The notes beneath the pieces are model-generated. The model was not told the origin of the DNA, searched no databases, and was given only the letters and a program-made list of their open reading frames with translations. From assembly GCA_017462445.1 (NCBI GenBank), contig JAFTRB010000046.1, positions 1-21,959 of the forward strand: 21,959 bases of DNA, written 5' to 3'. Origin of the DNA: Clostridia bacterium. Its GTDB lineage: Bacteria > Bacillota_A > Clostridia > Oscillospirales > CAG-272. A program made the translations under genes and the position numbers. This document shows positions 1 to 6,211 of this stretch, piece by piece (positions within the stretch are counted from its first letter, which is position 1; every line of letters starts with the position of its first letter).

Positions 1-13
1 AATACAAACAGCT

Positions 14-592
14 ATGAATAAATGGATGATTGCTTTGGGCGTTGCTACGCTCCTGGCTATTTTTTGCTACAAGACCTACAACGGTCTGGTGGAGAAGGAT
101 GAGGCGGTAGCTACCGCATGGTCGAATGTCGAGACGCAGTATCAGCGTCGTGCCGACCTGATTCCCAACCTGGTAAATACCGTGAAGGGCTACGCGGCTC
201 ACGAGAGCGAGACCCTTGAGTCGGTCATTGCTGCCCGCTCGGCTGCCACCTCGATTAACCTGACGGCCGACGAGCTTACGCCCGAGAAGATTGCCGAGTA
301 CCAGGCTGCCCAGCAGCAGGTGCGTTCGGCCCTGGGTCGCCTGATCGCCATTGCCGAGAACTATCCCGACCTGAAGGCCAACCAGAACTTCCTGGAGTTG
401 CAGGCCCAGCTCGAGGGTACGGAGAACCGTATCGCCGTGGCGCGCAAGGAGTTCAACGAGATCGCCCAGACCTACAATGTGGCCGTTCGTCGCTTCCCTG
501 CCAACCTCGTGGCTTCGATCTTCGGCTTTGAGAAGAAGGCTTATTTTGAGGCGGATGAGGCTGCGGCACAAGCACCGGTCGTGCAGTTTTAG
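14..592 (+). CDS. lemA: LemA family membrane protein
   Basis: A 192-residue protein of the LemA family. These proteins have one N-terminal membrane helix followed by a helical-bundle domain, usually placed outside the cytoplasmic membrane; their biochemical role is not established. Residues 5-20 form the hydrophobic helix. The family signature follows at about 36-64: a Trp-Ser-Asn-Val stretch, then RRADLIPNLV and NTVKGYAAHE. The remaining sequence is Ala/Glu/Gln-rich and helical, and the total length is normal for the family. Only 13 bases lie upstream in the window and they show no Shine-Dalgarno site, which fits a Bacteroidetes gene. LemA often sits beside TPM-domain proteins; such a partner would lie outside the window. 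The family call is firm and the function unknown. Confidence 0.95.
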   Translation: MNKWMIALGVATLLAIFCYKTYNGLVEKDEAVATAWSNVETQYQRRADLIPNLVNTVKGYAAHESETLESVIAARSAATSINLTADELTPEKIAEYQAAQQQVRSALGRLIAIAENYPDLKANQNFLELQAQLEGTENRIAVARKEFNEIAQTYNVAVRRFPANLVASIFGFEKKAYFEADEAAAQAPVVQF

Positions 593-594
593 TT

Positions 595-712
595 AAAGGC
601 CGCTAAAGGAAATTAAGGGTAATTAAAGGTAATTAAGGGTAGCTAAGGGGATTGAACCCTTTAGCTACCCTTTCTCTTTAGTAACCTTTAGCTACCTTTA
701 GCCGCCTTTGAA
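595..712. repeat. Long imperfect inverted repeat built from short tandem units
   Basis: The left arm (about 595-650) repeats units of the type GGTAATTAAG and ends in GGGTAGCTAAGGG. After a short loop (GATTGAA, 651-657) the right arm (658-712) carries the complementary series, such as CCCTTTAGCTACCC and CCTTTAGCCGCCTTTG. The outermost bases AAAGGC-CGCTAAAGG pair with CCTTTAGC-CGCCTTT, with mismatches in between. It lies just after the lemA stop and before the convergent end of the S41 gene. It could fold as a long hairpin in RNA from either strand and act as a bidirectional terminator or transcript stabiliser. The pairing is seen; the role is inferred. Confidence 0.7.
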
Positions 713-751
713 TAATTCTTAATTTTTAATTTTTAATTCTTAATTCTTATT
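711..751. repeat. AT-rich TTAATTCTTAATT tract after the S41 gene
   Basis: Five or so degenerate copies of TTCTTAATT / TTTTTAATT lie directly downstream of the S41 stop codon (gene on the minus strand). A similar tract at 2239-2272 follows the receptor gene. Such AT tracts at gene 3' ends are familiar from Alistipes-like genomes. A termination or mRNA-end role is inferred. Confidence 0.55.
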
Positions 752-768
752 TCCCCTAAAGTCGTCCT

Positions 769-2142
769 TCATCGGCCTTCTCGAATCAACTTCAACGCAC
801 TTTCGAGTGCCTGATCTTTGGGAACTGCGATGTCAGGCAAGGCTCCTCGATTCGGCTCACCTTCGCGAAGGCCGTAGGAGTAGAAAATTTTGTAGGGAAT
901 TCCCACTGTGAAGCGACTGTGGGGAAGCTGTTGATAGATCACATCGCCCGTCGAGATAGCCGGGTCGCCGACCTCCTCACCAATCGCCACGCCCATTCCG
1001 AAGCGGGTGAATTCCCATGCAAATGAGGCGGCCGATGAGTAGGTACGATGGCTCATCAAGAGGTAGCATTTCCCGTTGAAACGGACTGAATCGGGGTAGG
1101 GTTGCATCAACTGCTCCTCGGTGATGGGCGGATAGTGAATCAGCGTGTCGGGGAGCGTCAGATTACGTTGTTGGCGCACGGGCTCCGAGATGCGTTGGGT
1201 CGTGTGACTAATCCAGTGGAAGGGCTTGCTTGAAATGTAGCGACAAATCTCATCGCCTGTGTTCGAATTGCCTCCTCCATTGCTGCGCACATCGATAATG
1301 AGGTGACGGATGTTGCGCTCACGAGCCGTCGAAAACATTTCCTTGGCAAAGTCGTTGAATCCCTTCAGCTGACAAGCATTGAAGTGGAAAAGCATCGTGC
1401 TGTCATCGAGCAGTTCATAGCTGTAAGGCGCAACTTTCTCCTGCTGTAATGCTTTGGATAACTCCTTGGCGCTCCATCCCCGGGCGTTGATTGTTTCTCT
1501 TCCTCGGGAGCTCTTTAGGCGCAGCGTGTATTCTCCCGTCGGATTGAGCCACGCCATGCGAATGTTGAAAACTCCGTCGGAGAGCTGGCTGTAACGAACA
1601 AAATCTTTCTCGGTGGCAAGTTGGCGACGCATCGCCTCGATGATTTTTTGTGCCTTGATGCCGTTGATGTGGGTGATCTCATCCCCGGCTTGATAGTGAA
1701 CGTCGTCTATCTTCGCACTCTTTTTAAGAACCAACGCGTGGGTCGTGGGGTCAATTTGTATCGCAAAGGGGAAATAGGCATTGCCCTCGACTCGGTTATA
1801 GGCATTGTTTGCAACAACGAGGTGCCCCTCGTTGAAGGGGGCGATTAACTCCATCAGAGCGATATAGAGGTCGAATTTATTGACCGAATCCTGCTTTGCA
1901 AAGTGTTTGTGTAAGGAGGCTACATCGCGCTTAAAGCTCCGCTCGGAGCGATTGGCATAGAGGTCGGGGTGGATACGCTCCATCATGTTGATCAACGTGT
2001 CGATGTCAGCGTTAGCTTGTTCGGTAGTGAGGTTGCTTGATCCGTTGTACTGAAATCGGAGACCTTGTGCCGATGCGGCCGATCCGATCAGCAGCATGAG
2101 AAGCGGTAAAAGTCGAAAAACAAGTTGTTTCATGGCGTTCAT
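769..2142 (-). CDS. Secreted S41-family peptidase (C-terminal processing protease-like)
   Basis: A 457-residue protein with an N-terminal signal peptide (hydrophobic 8-22, likely cleavage after SAASA-Q). S41 enzymes are serine proteases with a Ser-Lys type active site, often preceded by a PDZ-like domain. Here a PDZ-like segment lies at about 135-170 (QAGDEITHINGIKA). The catalytic domain runs from about 245, with LIIDVRSNGGGNS at 281-293 and the nucleophile region SHRTYSSAASF at 364-374, where Ser369 or Ser370 is the likely nucleophile. It would act in the periplasm or outside the cell; the substrate is unknown. The start at 2142 could instead be the ATG at 2133; neither has a Shine-Dalgarno site. 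The gene lies 130 bp downstream of the receptor gene on the same strand but appears to have its own promoter. Confidence 0.88.
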   Translation of the reverse strand: MNAMKQLVFRLLPLLMLLIGSAASAQGLRFQYNGSSNLTTEQANADIDTLINMMERIHPDLYANRSERSFKRDVASLHKHFAKQDSVNKFDLYIALMELIAPFNEGHLVVANNAYNRVEGNAYFPFAIQIDPTTHALVLKKSAKIDDVHYQAGDEITHINGIKAQKIIEAMRRQLATEKDFVRYSQLSDGVFNIRMAWLNPTGEYTLRLKSSRGRETINARGWSAKELSKALQQEKVAPYSYELLDDSTMLFHFNACQLKGFNDFAKEMFSTARERNIRHLIIDVRSNGGGNSNTGDEICRYISSKPFHWISHTTQRISEPVRQQRNLTLPDTLIHYPPITEEQLMQPYPDSVRFNGKCYLLMSHRTYSSAASFAWEFTRFGMGVAIGEEVGDPAISTGDVIYQQLPHSRFTVGIPYKIFYSYGLREGEPNRGALPDIAVPKDQALESALKLIREGR

Positions 2143-2155
2143 AAGTTAGATTTCC

Positions 2156-2185
2156 CAAAGATAAGTAAAAAAATCCCCCCCCCAA
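2156..2185 (-). promoter_or_regulatory. Bacteroidetes-type promoter with a C9/G9 tract in its spacer
   Basis: On the minus strand a -7 element TATCTTTG (2163-2156) fits the Bacteroidetes consensus TAnnTTTG. TTG at 2185-2183 fits the -33 element, with 19 bases between. The spacer contains a run of nine G on the minus strand (2183-2175). Transcription would start around 2151, giving a leader of about ten bases before the S41 start. The match is by eye. Confidence 0.55.
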
Positions 2186-2238
2186 GAAATTCCCGAATTT
2201 TTTATACTTGGGCTGGATGTTAAATAATTGAACTAATG

Positions 2239-2272
2239 TTGAATTCTTTATTCTTATTTCTTAATTCTTAAT
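2239..2272. repeat. AT-rich TTCTTAATTCTTAATT tract after the receptor gene
   Basis: Degenerate repeats of TTCTTATTTC and TTCTTAATT lie directly at the 3' end of the receptor gene, whose stop codon lies at 2272-2274. They resemble the tract at 711-751 behind the S41 gene, supporting a common 3'-end element in this genome. Confidence 0.5.
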
Positions 2273-3036
2273 TAGAGTCTTCCTTCGTCCGTTTTCTCCA
2301 GTGTGCGCTGACGGAAGGCTTTGCCGCTCTTAAAGTTCCAGGTAAGGCCAAAGCGGAATTGGCGTTCGCTCCAGAACTGACTGAGTTCGTAGTGGCGGTC
2401 AAACTGCTCGTTGCGGGCGTTGAGGTCCTGCTGCGAGTTGAAGAGGTTGCGCACACCGAAGACGAGCGTAAAGCGGTCGCCAAAGCGTTTCTTGAGCTGT
2501 GCATCGACCATGTGTGCCGCCCCGATTTCGGCATTACCCATGCGGATTCGGTTGTGGTAGTTCCACGAAAGGTCGATGTAGAACTTTGCCGGCAGGGTGA
2601 AGGTCGTCGATGCGTAGGTCATCAGCATATGGTGCAGGCGAACAGGGGCATCGATTGTCACACGCTGTTCCCACGCGACATAGGTCAGGTTGGCGTTGGC
2701 CTCCCACCACTTCGTGAGCTGCAACGGGGTGTTCAGATTGACATAATACTGCTTCGTGTCCTTGTAGTTGATGTGGTTGATATAGATGATGTTCGGGTCA
2801 TTCGGGTCAGACATGAAGTTCTGCTGAATCTCATCCGTCTGGAGCGTTACACCGGCCGAGAGGGTATATTTGTACCATGCAACATACGTCAGGTCGATGC
2901 TGTGCGTAAACGAGGGGTCGAGCAGCGGGTTACCCGTCTGATAGGTGTAGTCCGAAATCTGCTGTCGCTGGGGGTTGAGCTGCCAGAACGAGGGGCGCGA
3001 AATCTTACGGGCATATTGGCCGATGAGCATGTGTTT
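2272..3036 (-). CDS. Outer-membrane beta-barrel receptor (TonB-dependent type), C-terminal part only
   Basis: About 254 residues matching the end of the outer-membrane beta-barrel family often annotated as TonB-dependent receptor (OMP_b-brl_3 type). These proteins import or sense nutrients across the outer membrane. The fragment begins in the conserved region QYARKISRPSFWQLNP, followed by GNPLLDPSFTHSIDL. Alternating beta strands follow, then FGVRNLFNSQQD, the final strand FGLTWNF and a short charged tail ending in EGRL. Full-length members are about 700-900 residues, so the plug and most of the barrel are missing. The open frame continues upstream to 3171, but that part (for example KGRGQKEG) is not receptor-like and belongs to the foreign sequence beyond the junction. 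The gene is therefore truncated by the join, not by a normal start. Confidence 0.85.
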   Translation of the reverse strand, partial: KHMLIGQYARKISRPSFWQLNPQRQQISDYTYQTGNPLLDPSFTHSIDLTYVAWYKYTLSAGVTLQTDEIQQNFMSDPNDPNIIYINHINYKDTKQYYVNLNTPLQLTKWWEANANLTYVAWEQRVTIDAPVRLHHMLMTYASTTFTLPAKFYIDLSWNYHNRIRMGNAEIGAAHMVDAQLKKRFGDRFTLVFGVRNLFNSQQDLNARNEQFDRHYELSQFWSERQFRFGLTWNFKSGKAFRQRTLEKTDEGRL

Positions 3037-3070
3037 ACCCTCCTTTTGGCCCCTCCCCTTCAAGGTTGAA
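3036..3070. other. Junction between Bacteroidales-like and clostridial-like DNA
   Basis: Receptor homology on the minus strand stops at about 3036, and a clostridial membrane-protein gene on the plus strand starts by about 3080. Between them lies a C-rich stretch (CCCTCCTTTTGGCCCCTCCC at 3039-3058). The exact breakpoint cannot be fixed by eye. A misassembly through a common low-complexity sequence is the likeliest explanation. Confidence 0.7.
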
Positions 3071-3079
3071 CAGGGAGAT

Positions 3080-3274
3080 GTGTCCTCCTTTGTTATTAAT
3101 CTTATAATCTTCATCGTTATCTGCGCAGTAGGCGGTCTTGTTATCGGCGTGCTCGGCGCGCTCCTTCCCATTCTCGGTATTGTCTGGTGGATAATCGGAA
3201 GCCTCCTTGATCTCTACGGCTTGGTTGGCATCATTCTTTGCATAGTCAGATTTGTGACCGACGAGCTTAAGTAA
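3080..3274 (+). CDS. Small two-helix membrane protein, possibly 5'-truncated
   Basis: About 64 residues, almost all in two hydrophobic segments: roughly VINLIIFIVICAVGGLVIGV and, after a short Pro-containing turn, WWIIGSLLDLYGLVGIILCI. The protein ends with the charged tail RFVTDELK. I do not recognise the family. A GTG at 3080 could be the start, but the purine-rich AGGGAG before it is too close to be a good ribosome binding site. The open frame also runs back through the junction, so the true start may be lost. Stop codon and downstream terminator are intact. It has the character of the clostridial side of the window. Confidence 0.5.
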   Translation: MSSFVINLIIFIVICAVGGLVIGVLGALLPILGIVWWIIGSLLDLYGLVGIILCIVRFVTDELK

Positions 3275-3288
3275 AAGAACATAAAACG

Positions 3289-3322
3289 ACCGCTTCAAGC
3301 GCGCTTGAAGCGGTTCTTTTAT
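3289..3322. terminator. Bidirectional Rho-independent terminator
   Basis: A perfect 26-base palindrome, ACCGCTTCAAGCG followed by its complement (3289-3314), leads into TCTTTTATT on the plus strand and TCGTTTTATG on the minus strand. It sits between the convergent ends of the small membrane protein (3274) and the AraC-type gene (3358). Confidence 0.85.
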
Positions 3323-3357
3323 TATCCGAACACAATAGCAACAAAATTACAAGAGAA

Positions 3358-4122
3358 TCAGTTTGCTCCGCGCCTCGCTACGGAAGGGGATACCCCGTGG
3401 TATTTCTTAAAGGCCTTGGAGAAATTAAAGGCGTCCTCATAGCCGACGAGATGGGCGCACTCCTTAACGGTGTAGCCCTCCTCAAGGAAGCGGTCAGCCA
3501 TCTGCATTCTGACCGAAAGGAGATATTCCTTAACTCCCTTGCCGTACCTCTCGCGGAAAAGCCTGTAAAGGTAGCTTCTCTCAAAGCCAAATTCACGCGC
3601 AAGCCTCTCAACCGTAATCGGGAGCATATAGTTATATTTGATATATCTTCTGATTTTCCTTATCCTGTCCTCGCCCTTGTCCTCTCTCCCAAGGCGGAAA
3701 AGACGGTAGATAAGCTCATAAAGAATTGACAGAACACCCTCACCCGTGTTGATTTCATCGTTAACACACTCGGCAAGCCTCTCACCAAGATCGCCGGGAA
3801 TATCGTAAACCGGAGCGCAGTTATCAAAGCAACTCGCCCCGCTGCCGCTGAAGGCAACCCAGACATAGTCCCAGGGATTTGCGGTGTCGGCGGAGTAGGT
3901 AGTCACCTCGTCGGGACGAATGATAAAGAGCTGTCCTGCGCGCACCTTATGCTCGCCCTGTTTGTTAAACAGCACACCCTCACCGCCCAGGCAAAAATGA
4001 ATAAGATAATACTCGCGGACAAAGGGGCCAAAGCTGTGAGCGCTCTCGCACCTCTGTCTGCCAATGAAGAGGGGGGTGATTTCCTTGCCCGACATACTGT
4101 CAAGGAGAACATTGATAATCAT
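3358..4122 (-). CDS. AraC family transcriptional regulator
   Basis: A 254-residue DNA-binding regulator. The N-terminal half is a cupin-like ligand-binding domain, seen as FVREYYLIHFCLGGEGVLF, then a RAGQLFIIRPDEVTTY segment and WDYVWVAFSG. The C-terminal 100 residues carry the paired helix-turn-helix of AraC proteins: LPITVERLAREFGFERSYLY for the first, then GYTVKECAHLVGYEDAFNFS and FKKYHGVSPS for the second. The start at 4122 is chosen because GAGG lies 5-8 bases before it, while the longer frame from 4164 has no such site. It diverges from the GH4 gene at 4251, the usual layout for an AraC activator of sugar use, so it probably senses an alpha-galactoside or related sugar and controls that gene. 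Function as regulator is firm; ligand is inferred. Confidence 0.9.
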   Translation of the reverse strand: MIINVLLDSMSGKEITPLFIGRQRCESAHSFGPFVREYYLIHFCLGGEGVLFNKQGEHKVRAGQLFIIRPDEVTTYSADTANPWDYVWVAFSGSGASCFDNCAPVYDIPGDLGERLAECVNDEINTGEGVLSILYELIYRLFRLGREDKGEDRIRKIRRYIKYNYMLPITVERLAREFGFERSYLYRLFRERYGKGVKEYLLSVRMQMADRFLEEGYTVKECAHLVGYEDAFNFSKAFKKYHGVSPSVARRGAN

Positions 4123-4150
4123 AATAACCTCACAAATCCAAATATACAAC

Positions 4151-4180
4151 ATTTTACCATACATTCACCACAAAAATCAA
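4151..4180 (-). promoter_or_regulatory. Promoter of the AraC-type gene
   Basis: On the minus strand TTGATT (4180-4175), an 18-base spacer and TAAAAT (4156-4151), preceded by TGG as an extended -10. The transcript would begin near 4144, about 20 bases before the start codon. The -35 element abuts that of the divergent promoter. Confidence 0.5.
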
Positions 4181-4209
4181 TAGCAAAAAAGAAAAATCCG
4201 TGCTATACT
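4181..4209 (+). promoter_or_regulatory. Promoter of the GH4 gene, weak -35
   Basis: An extended -10 (TGC then TATACT at 4204-4209) with only a poor -35 (TAGCAA, 4181-4186) 17 bases upstream. A good -10 with a weak -35 is typical of an activator-dependent promoter, which suits control by the neighbouring AraC protein. No operator repeat is obvious. Confidence 0.45.
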
Positions 4210-4250
4210 GTATTTGAAAAAACGCTATATGCGGAATAAAGGAGAAAAAT

Positions 4251-5570
4251 ATGAAGATTACCTTTATGGGCGCGGGAAGCACCGTGTTTGCAAAAAATGT
4301 ATTGGGCGATGTTATGCTTACCCCCTCTCTTTGCGAGGATCTTGAGATTGCTCTTTATGACATCGACGGCGCAAGACTCGAGGAGTCCTATCTCATGATC
4401 AACCTTCTTAACAAGAAGTATAACGCTGGTAAAGCTAAGGTTCTTAAGTACCTCGGCGTTCCAAACAGAAAGGATGCTCTCCGTGGCGCAAACTTTGTTG
4501 TTAACGCTATCCAGGTTGGACTTTATGACCCCTGCACCATCATCGACTTTGAAATTCCCAAGAAGTACGGCCTTCGTCAGACCATAGCTGACACCCTTGG
4601 CATTGGCGGTATCTTCCGCGGCCTTCGTACCATTCATGTTCTTAAGGACTTCGCCCGTGATATGGAGGAGGTCTGCCCCAACGCATACTTCCTGAATTAC
4701 ACCAACCCGATGGCAATTCTCACGGGCTATATGCAGAGATATACCAACGTCAAGACCGTAGGCCTCTGCCACAGCGTACAGGTATGTACACCTCGCCTCT
4801 TTGAGAGCCTCGGAATGGATCACAGCATAGTCGGTAGCGAGCTTATCGCAGGTATCAACCATATGGGCTGGCTTATCGATATCCGTGACAAGGCAGGCAA
4901 TGACCTCTATCCCGAAATCCGTGAGCGCGCAAAGGCAAAGAATGCAAGCGAAAAGCACGGAGATATGGTCCGCTTTGATTACATAGACAAGTTCGGCTAC
5001 TACTGCACCGAGTCCAGCGAGCATAACGCAGAGTACAACCCCTTCTACATCAAGTCCAAGTACCCCGAGCTTATCGAGCGCTTCAACATTCCCCTTGACG
5101 AATATCCTCGCCGCTGTGTAAACCAGATTGCAGGCTGGGAGAAGCAGAGAGATGCGCTTATGGCAGGAGGCAACATCGAGCATACCAGAAGCCGTGAGTA
5201 CGCATCCCACATAATGGAGGCCATAGTTACCGATACACCCTACAAGATTGGCGGAAATGTAATTAACAACGGCTTGATTACAAACCTTCCCACCGACGCC
5301 TGCGTCGAGGTTCCTTGTCTTATTGACGGTGGCGGAATTCACCCCACCTATGTCGGCAGGCTTCCCGTTCAGTGCGCCGCAATGAATATGACAAACATCA
5401 ATCCCCAGCTTCTCACCATTGAGGCAGCCGTAACCGGCAAGAAGGAGCATATCTACCAGGCAGCAATGCTCGATCCTCACACCGCGGCAGAGCTTTCTAT
5501 CGATGACATCATCTCCATGTGCGATGACCTCATCGAGGCGCACACCTCCGCCGGCTATCCCGTGCTTTGA
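4251..5570 (+). CDS. melA: GH4 family alpha-galactosidase (MelA-like)
   Basis: A 439-residue cytoplasmic glycosidase of family GH4. These enzymes use NAD+ and a divalent metal to cleave glycosides by an oxidation-elimination route. The Rossmann motif GAGSTVFAKN is at 7-16. The segment NYTNPM at 149-154 is conserved in the family, and the metal ligands are Cys173 in GLCHSVQ and His204 in GINHMGW. The CHSVQ and NHMGW forms point to the alpha-galactosidase/alpha-glucuronidase branch, not the phospho-glycosidases, and length matches MelA. GGAG lies eight bases before the start. It stands alone as a single gene with a divergent AraC regulator and a terminator behind it; no transporter is adjacent. 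An alpha-glucuronidase or another GH4 specificity cannot be excluded. Confidence 0.88.
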   Translation: MKITFMGAGSTVFAKNVLGDVMLTPSLCEDLEIALYDIDGARLEESYLMINLLNKKYNAGKAKVLKYLGVPNRKDALRGANFVVNAIQVGLYDPCTIIDFEIPKKYGLRQTIADTLGIGGIFRGLRTIHVLKDFARDMEEVCPNAYFLNYTNPMAILTGYMQRYTNVKTVGLCHSVQVCTPRLFESLGMDHSIVGSELIAGINHMGWLIDIRDKAGNDLYPEIRERAKAKNASEKHGDMVRFDYIDKFGYYCTESSEHNAEYNPFYIKSKYPELIERFNIPLDEYPRRCVNQIAGWEKQRDALMAGGNIEHTRSREYASHIMEAIVTDTPYKIGGNVINNGLITNLPTDACVEVPCLIDGGGIHPTYVGRLPVQCAAMNMTNINPQLLTIEAAVTGKKEHIYQAAMLDPHTAAELSIDDIISMCDDLIEAHTSAGYPVL

Positions 5571-5642
5571 TTCACTAAAATTTTATATTCGCAAGTCCGA
5601 AGCTATGGTTTTCACATCAGCTTAGGATAAATAAGCAACATA

Positions 5643-5675
5643 AAACACCGCTCCCATCGAGAGCGGTGTTTTTTA
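5643..5675. terminator. Bidirectional Rho-independent terminator
   Basis: Stem AAACACCGCTC (5643-5653), loop CCATCGA and GAGCGGTGTTT (5661-5671), followed by more T on the plus strand and flanked by A on the left, so it works both ways. It lies between melA and the convergent XRE gene and touches the XRE stop codon (5673-5675). Confidence 0.9.
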
Positions 5676-5975
5676 GTTTTTCAATAAATCTAAAAAGGCA
5701 TTCTTCTTTCCCTCGGGGAGAGCGCGGTAAAGGGTTATAAGCTCCTTTTCCTTTTTGCTTAAAACCTCATATTCCTCGTTATTTAAGAAAAATTGCGATA
5801 TAGTAATTCCAAAAGCCTCGCAGATGCTCTCCAGCGTATCAATCTTCGGTGGCGTATCTCTGTTAATACAGGAAGAGAGAGTAGAGGGAGTAATGCAGGC
5901 CTCGGTCGCCAGGCGATATAATGTCCAACCTCTTTCCTCGCAAAGGGCTAGTATTTTCTTGTTTATATAAACCAT
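5673..5975 (-). CDS. XRE family transcriptional repressor, small
   Basis: A 100-residue cytoplasmic DNA-binding protein. Residues 6-61 form a Cro/C1-type helix-turn-helix domain: ILALCEERGWTLYRLATEAC, then ITPSTLSSCINRDTPPKI and LESICEAFGITISQFF. The remaining 35 residues are charged and helical and may mediate dimerisation. GGAG seven bases before the ATG supports this start. The upstream region contains three spaced operator-like palindromes and two outward-facing promoters, so it probably represses itself and the short transcript opposite. The HTH call is strong; the regulated function is unknown because nothing substantial follows the opposite promoter. Confidence 0.9.
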   Translation of the reverse strand: MVYINKKILALCEERGWTLYRLATEACITPSTLSSCINRDTPPKIDTLESICEAFGITISQFFLNNEEYEVLSKKEKELITLYRALPEGKKNAFLDLLKN

Positions 5976-6004
5976 ATCAATACTCCAATTCGTTTTTCAA
6001 TTAT

Positions 6005-6033
6005 ATTATATAACGCAAATGCGATGTAATTAT
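6005..6033 (-). promoter_or_regulatory. Probable promoter of the XRE gene
   Basis: A good -10, TATAAT, lies on the minus strand at 6010-6005. The -35 position (6033-6028) reads ATAATT and is weak. The first operator-like palindrome (6012-6025) fills the spacer, so repressor binding there should block this promoter. Confidence 0.45.
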
Positions 6034-6069
6034 TACGCAAATAAGTTAACAAACGAACGCAGTTGCGTT
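6012..6069. promoter_or_regulatory. Three operator-like palindromes at 22-bp spacing
   Basis: Site 1 (6012-6025) AACGCAAATGCGAT, site 2 (6034-6047) TACGCAAATAAGTT and site 3 (6056-6069) AACGCAGTTGCGTT share the pattern AACGCA-NN-TGCGTT. Site 3 is a perfect inverted repeat around its 2-bp centre, site 1 has one mismatch and site 2 three. Start to start they are exactly 22 bp apart, about two helical turns, so a repressor could bind all three on one DNA face. They lie between the XRE gene and the opposite promoter; XRE is the obvious binder (inference). Confidence 0.7.
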
Positions 6070-6074
6070 ATAAT
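6046..6074 (+). promoter_or_regulatory. Strong promoter facing away from the XRE gene
   Basis: TTAACA (6046-6051), a 17-base spacer and TATAAT (6069-6074). Operator site 3 lies inside the spacer and touches the -10, and site 2 touches the -35. Expected start is about 6081. Confidence 0.7.
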
Positions 6075-6100
6075 TTATAAAAAAGCGAACGGAGCATACT

Positions 6101-6211
6101 ATGGCAACCAGAAAACTTGATGCAGCGAAGTCTCTCCTTCCCGAGCATTTTTCTCTCGGGAAGGTCTTTATTAAAATCCATAAAACGCAACGCCCATCAC
6201 CCCGGAAATAA
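6101..6211 (+). CDS. Possible 36-residue peptide or gene remnant
   Basis: An ATG follows GGAG by six bases and lies about 20 bases after the expected transcript start of a good promoter. The product begins MATRKLDAAKSLLPEHFSLG. I do not recognise it. A terminator-like hairpin lies within the reading frame (6136-6164), and the 3' end overlaps the opposite chromate-transporter gene, so most transcripts would end before the stop codon. It may be the start of a longer gene that was lost, or the transcript may act as a small RNA. Confidence 0.3.
   Translation: MATRKLDAAKSLLPEHFSLGKVFIKIHKTQRPSPRK
6136..6170 (+). terminator. Rho-independent terminator of the short transcript
   Basis: CCTTCCCGAG (6136-6145), loop CATTTTTCT and CTCGGGAAGG (6155-6164), followed by TCTTTATT. 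No T tract follows on the minus strand, so it suits the plus-strand transcript best. The hairpin also lies just after the stop of the convergent CHR gene (6171). Confidence 0.75.

Noticed and set aside
595..712. A CRISPR-like array suggested by the short tandem units
   Set aside because: The units are only about ten bases long with no spacers, and the two halves are complementary, so it is a hairpin-type repeat.
2359..3069. A 236-residue plus-strand frame opposite the receptor gene
   Set aside because: The minus strand encodes clear beta-barrel sequence; the plus frame has no recognisable domain.
3037..3171. Upstream extension of the receptor frame to 3171
   Set aside because: It crosses the junction into unrelated sequence; receptor-like residues begin only near 3036, so the start at 3171 is an artefact of the join.
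4211..4226. A possible catabolite-repression (cre) site TTGAAAAAACGCTATA before melA
   Set aside because: One base too many between the half-sites compared with the usual consensus.
4203..5543. A 446-residue frame opposite melA
   Set aside because: The plus-strand frame has all GH4 motifs and a good ribosome site; the minus-strand frame is a shadow.
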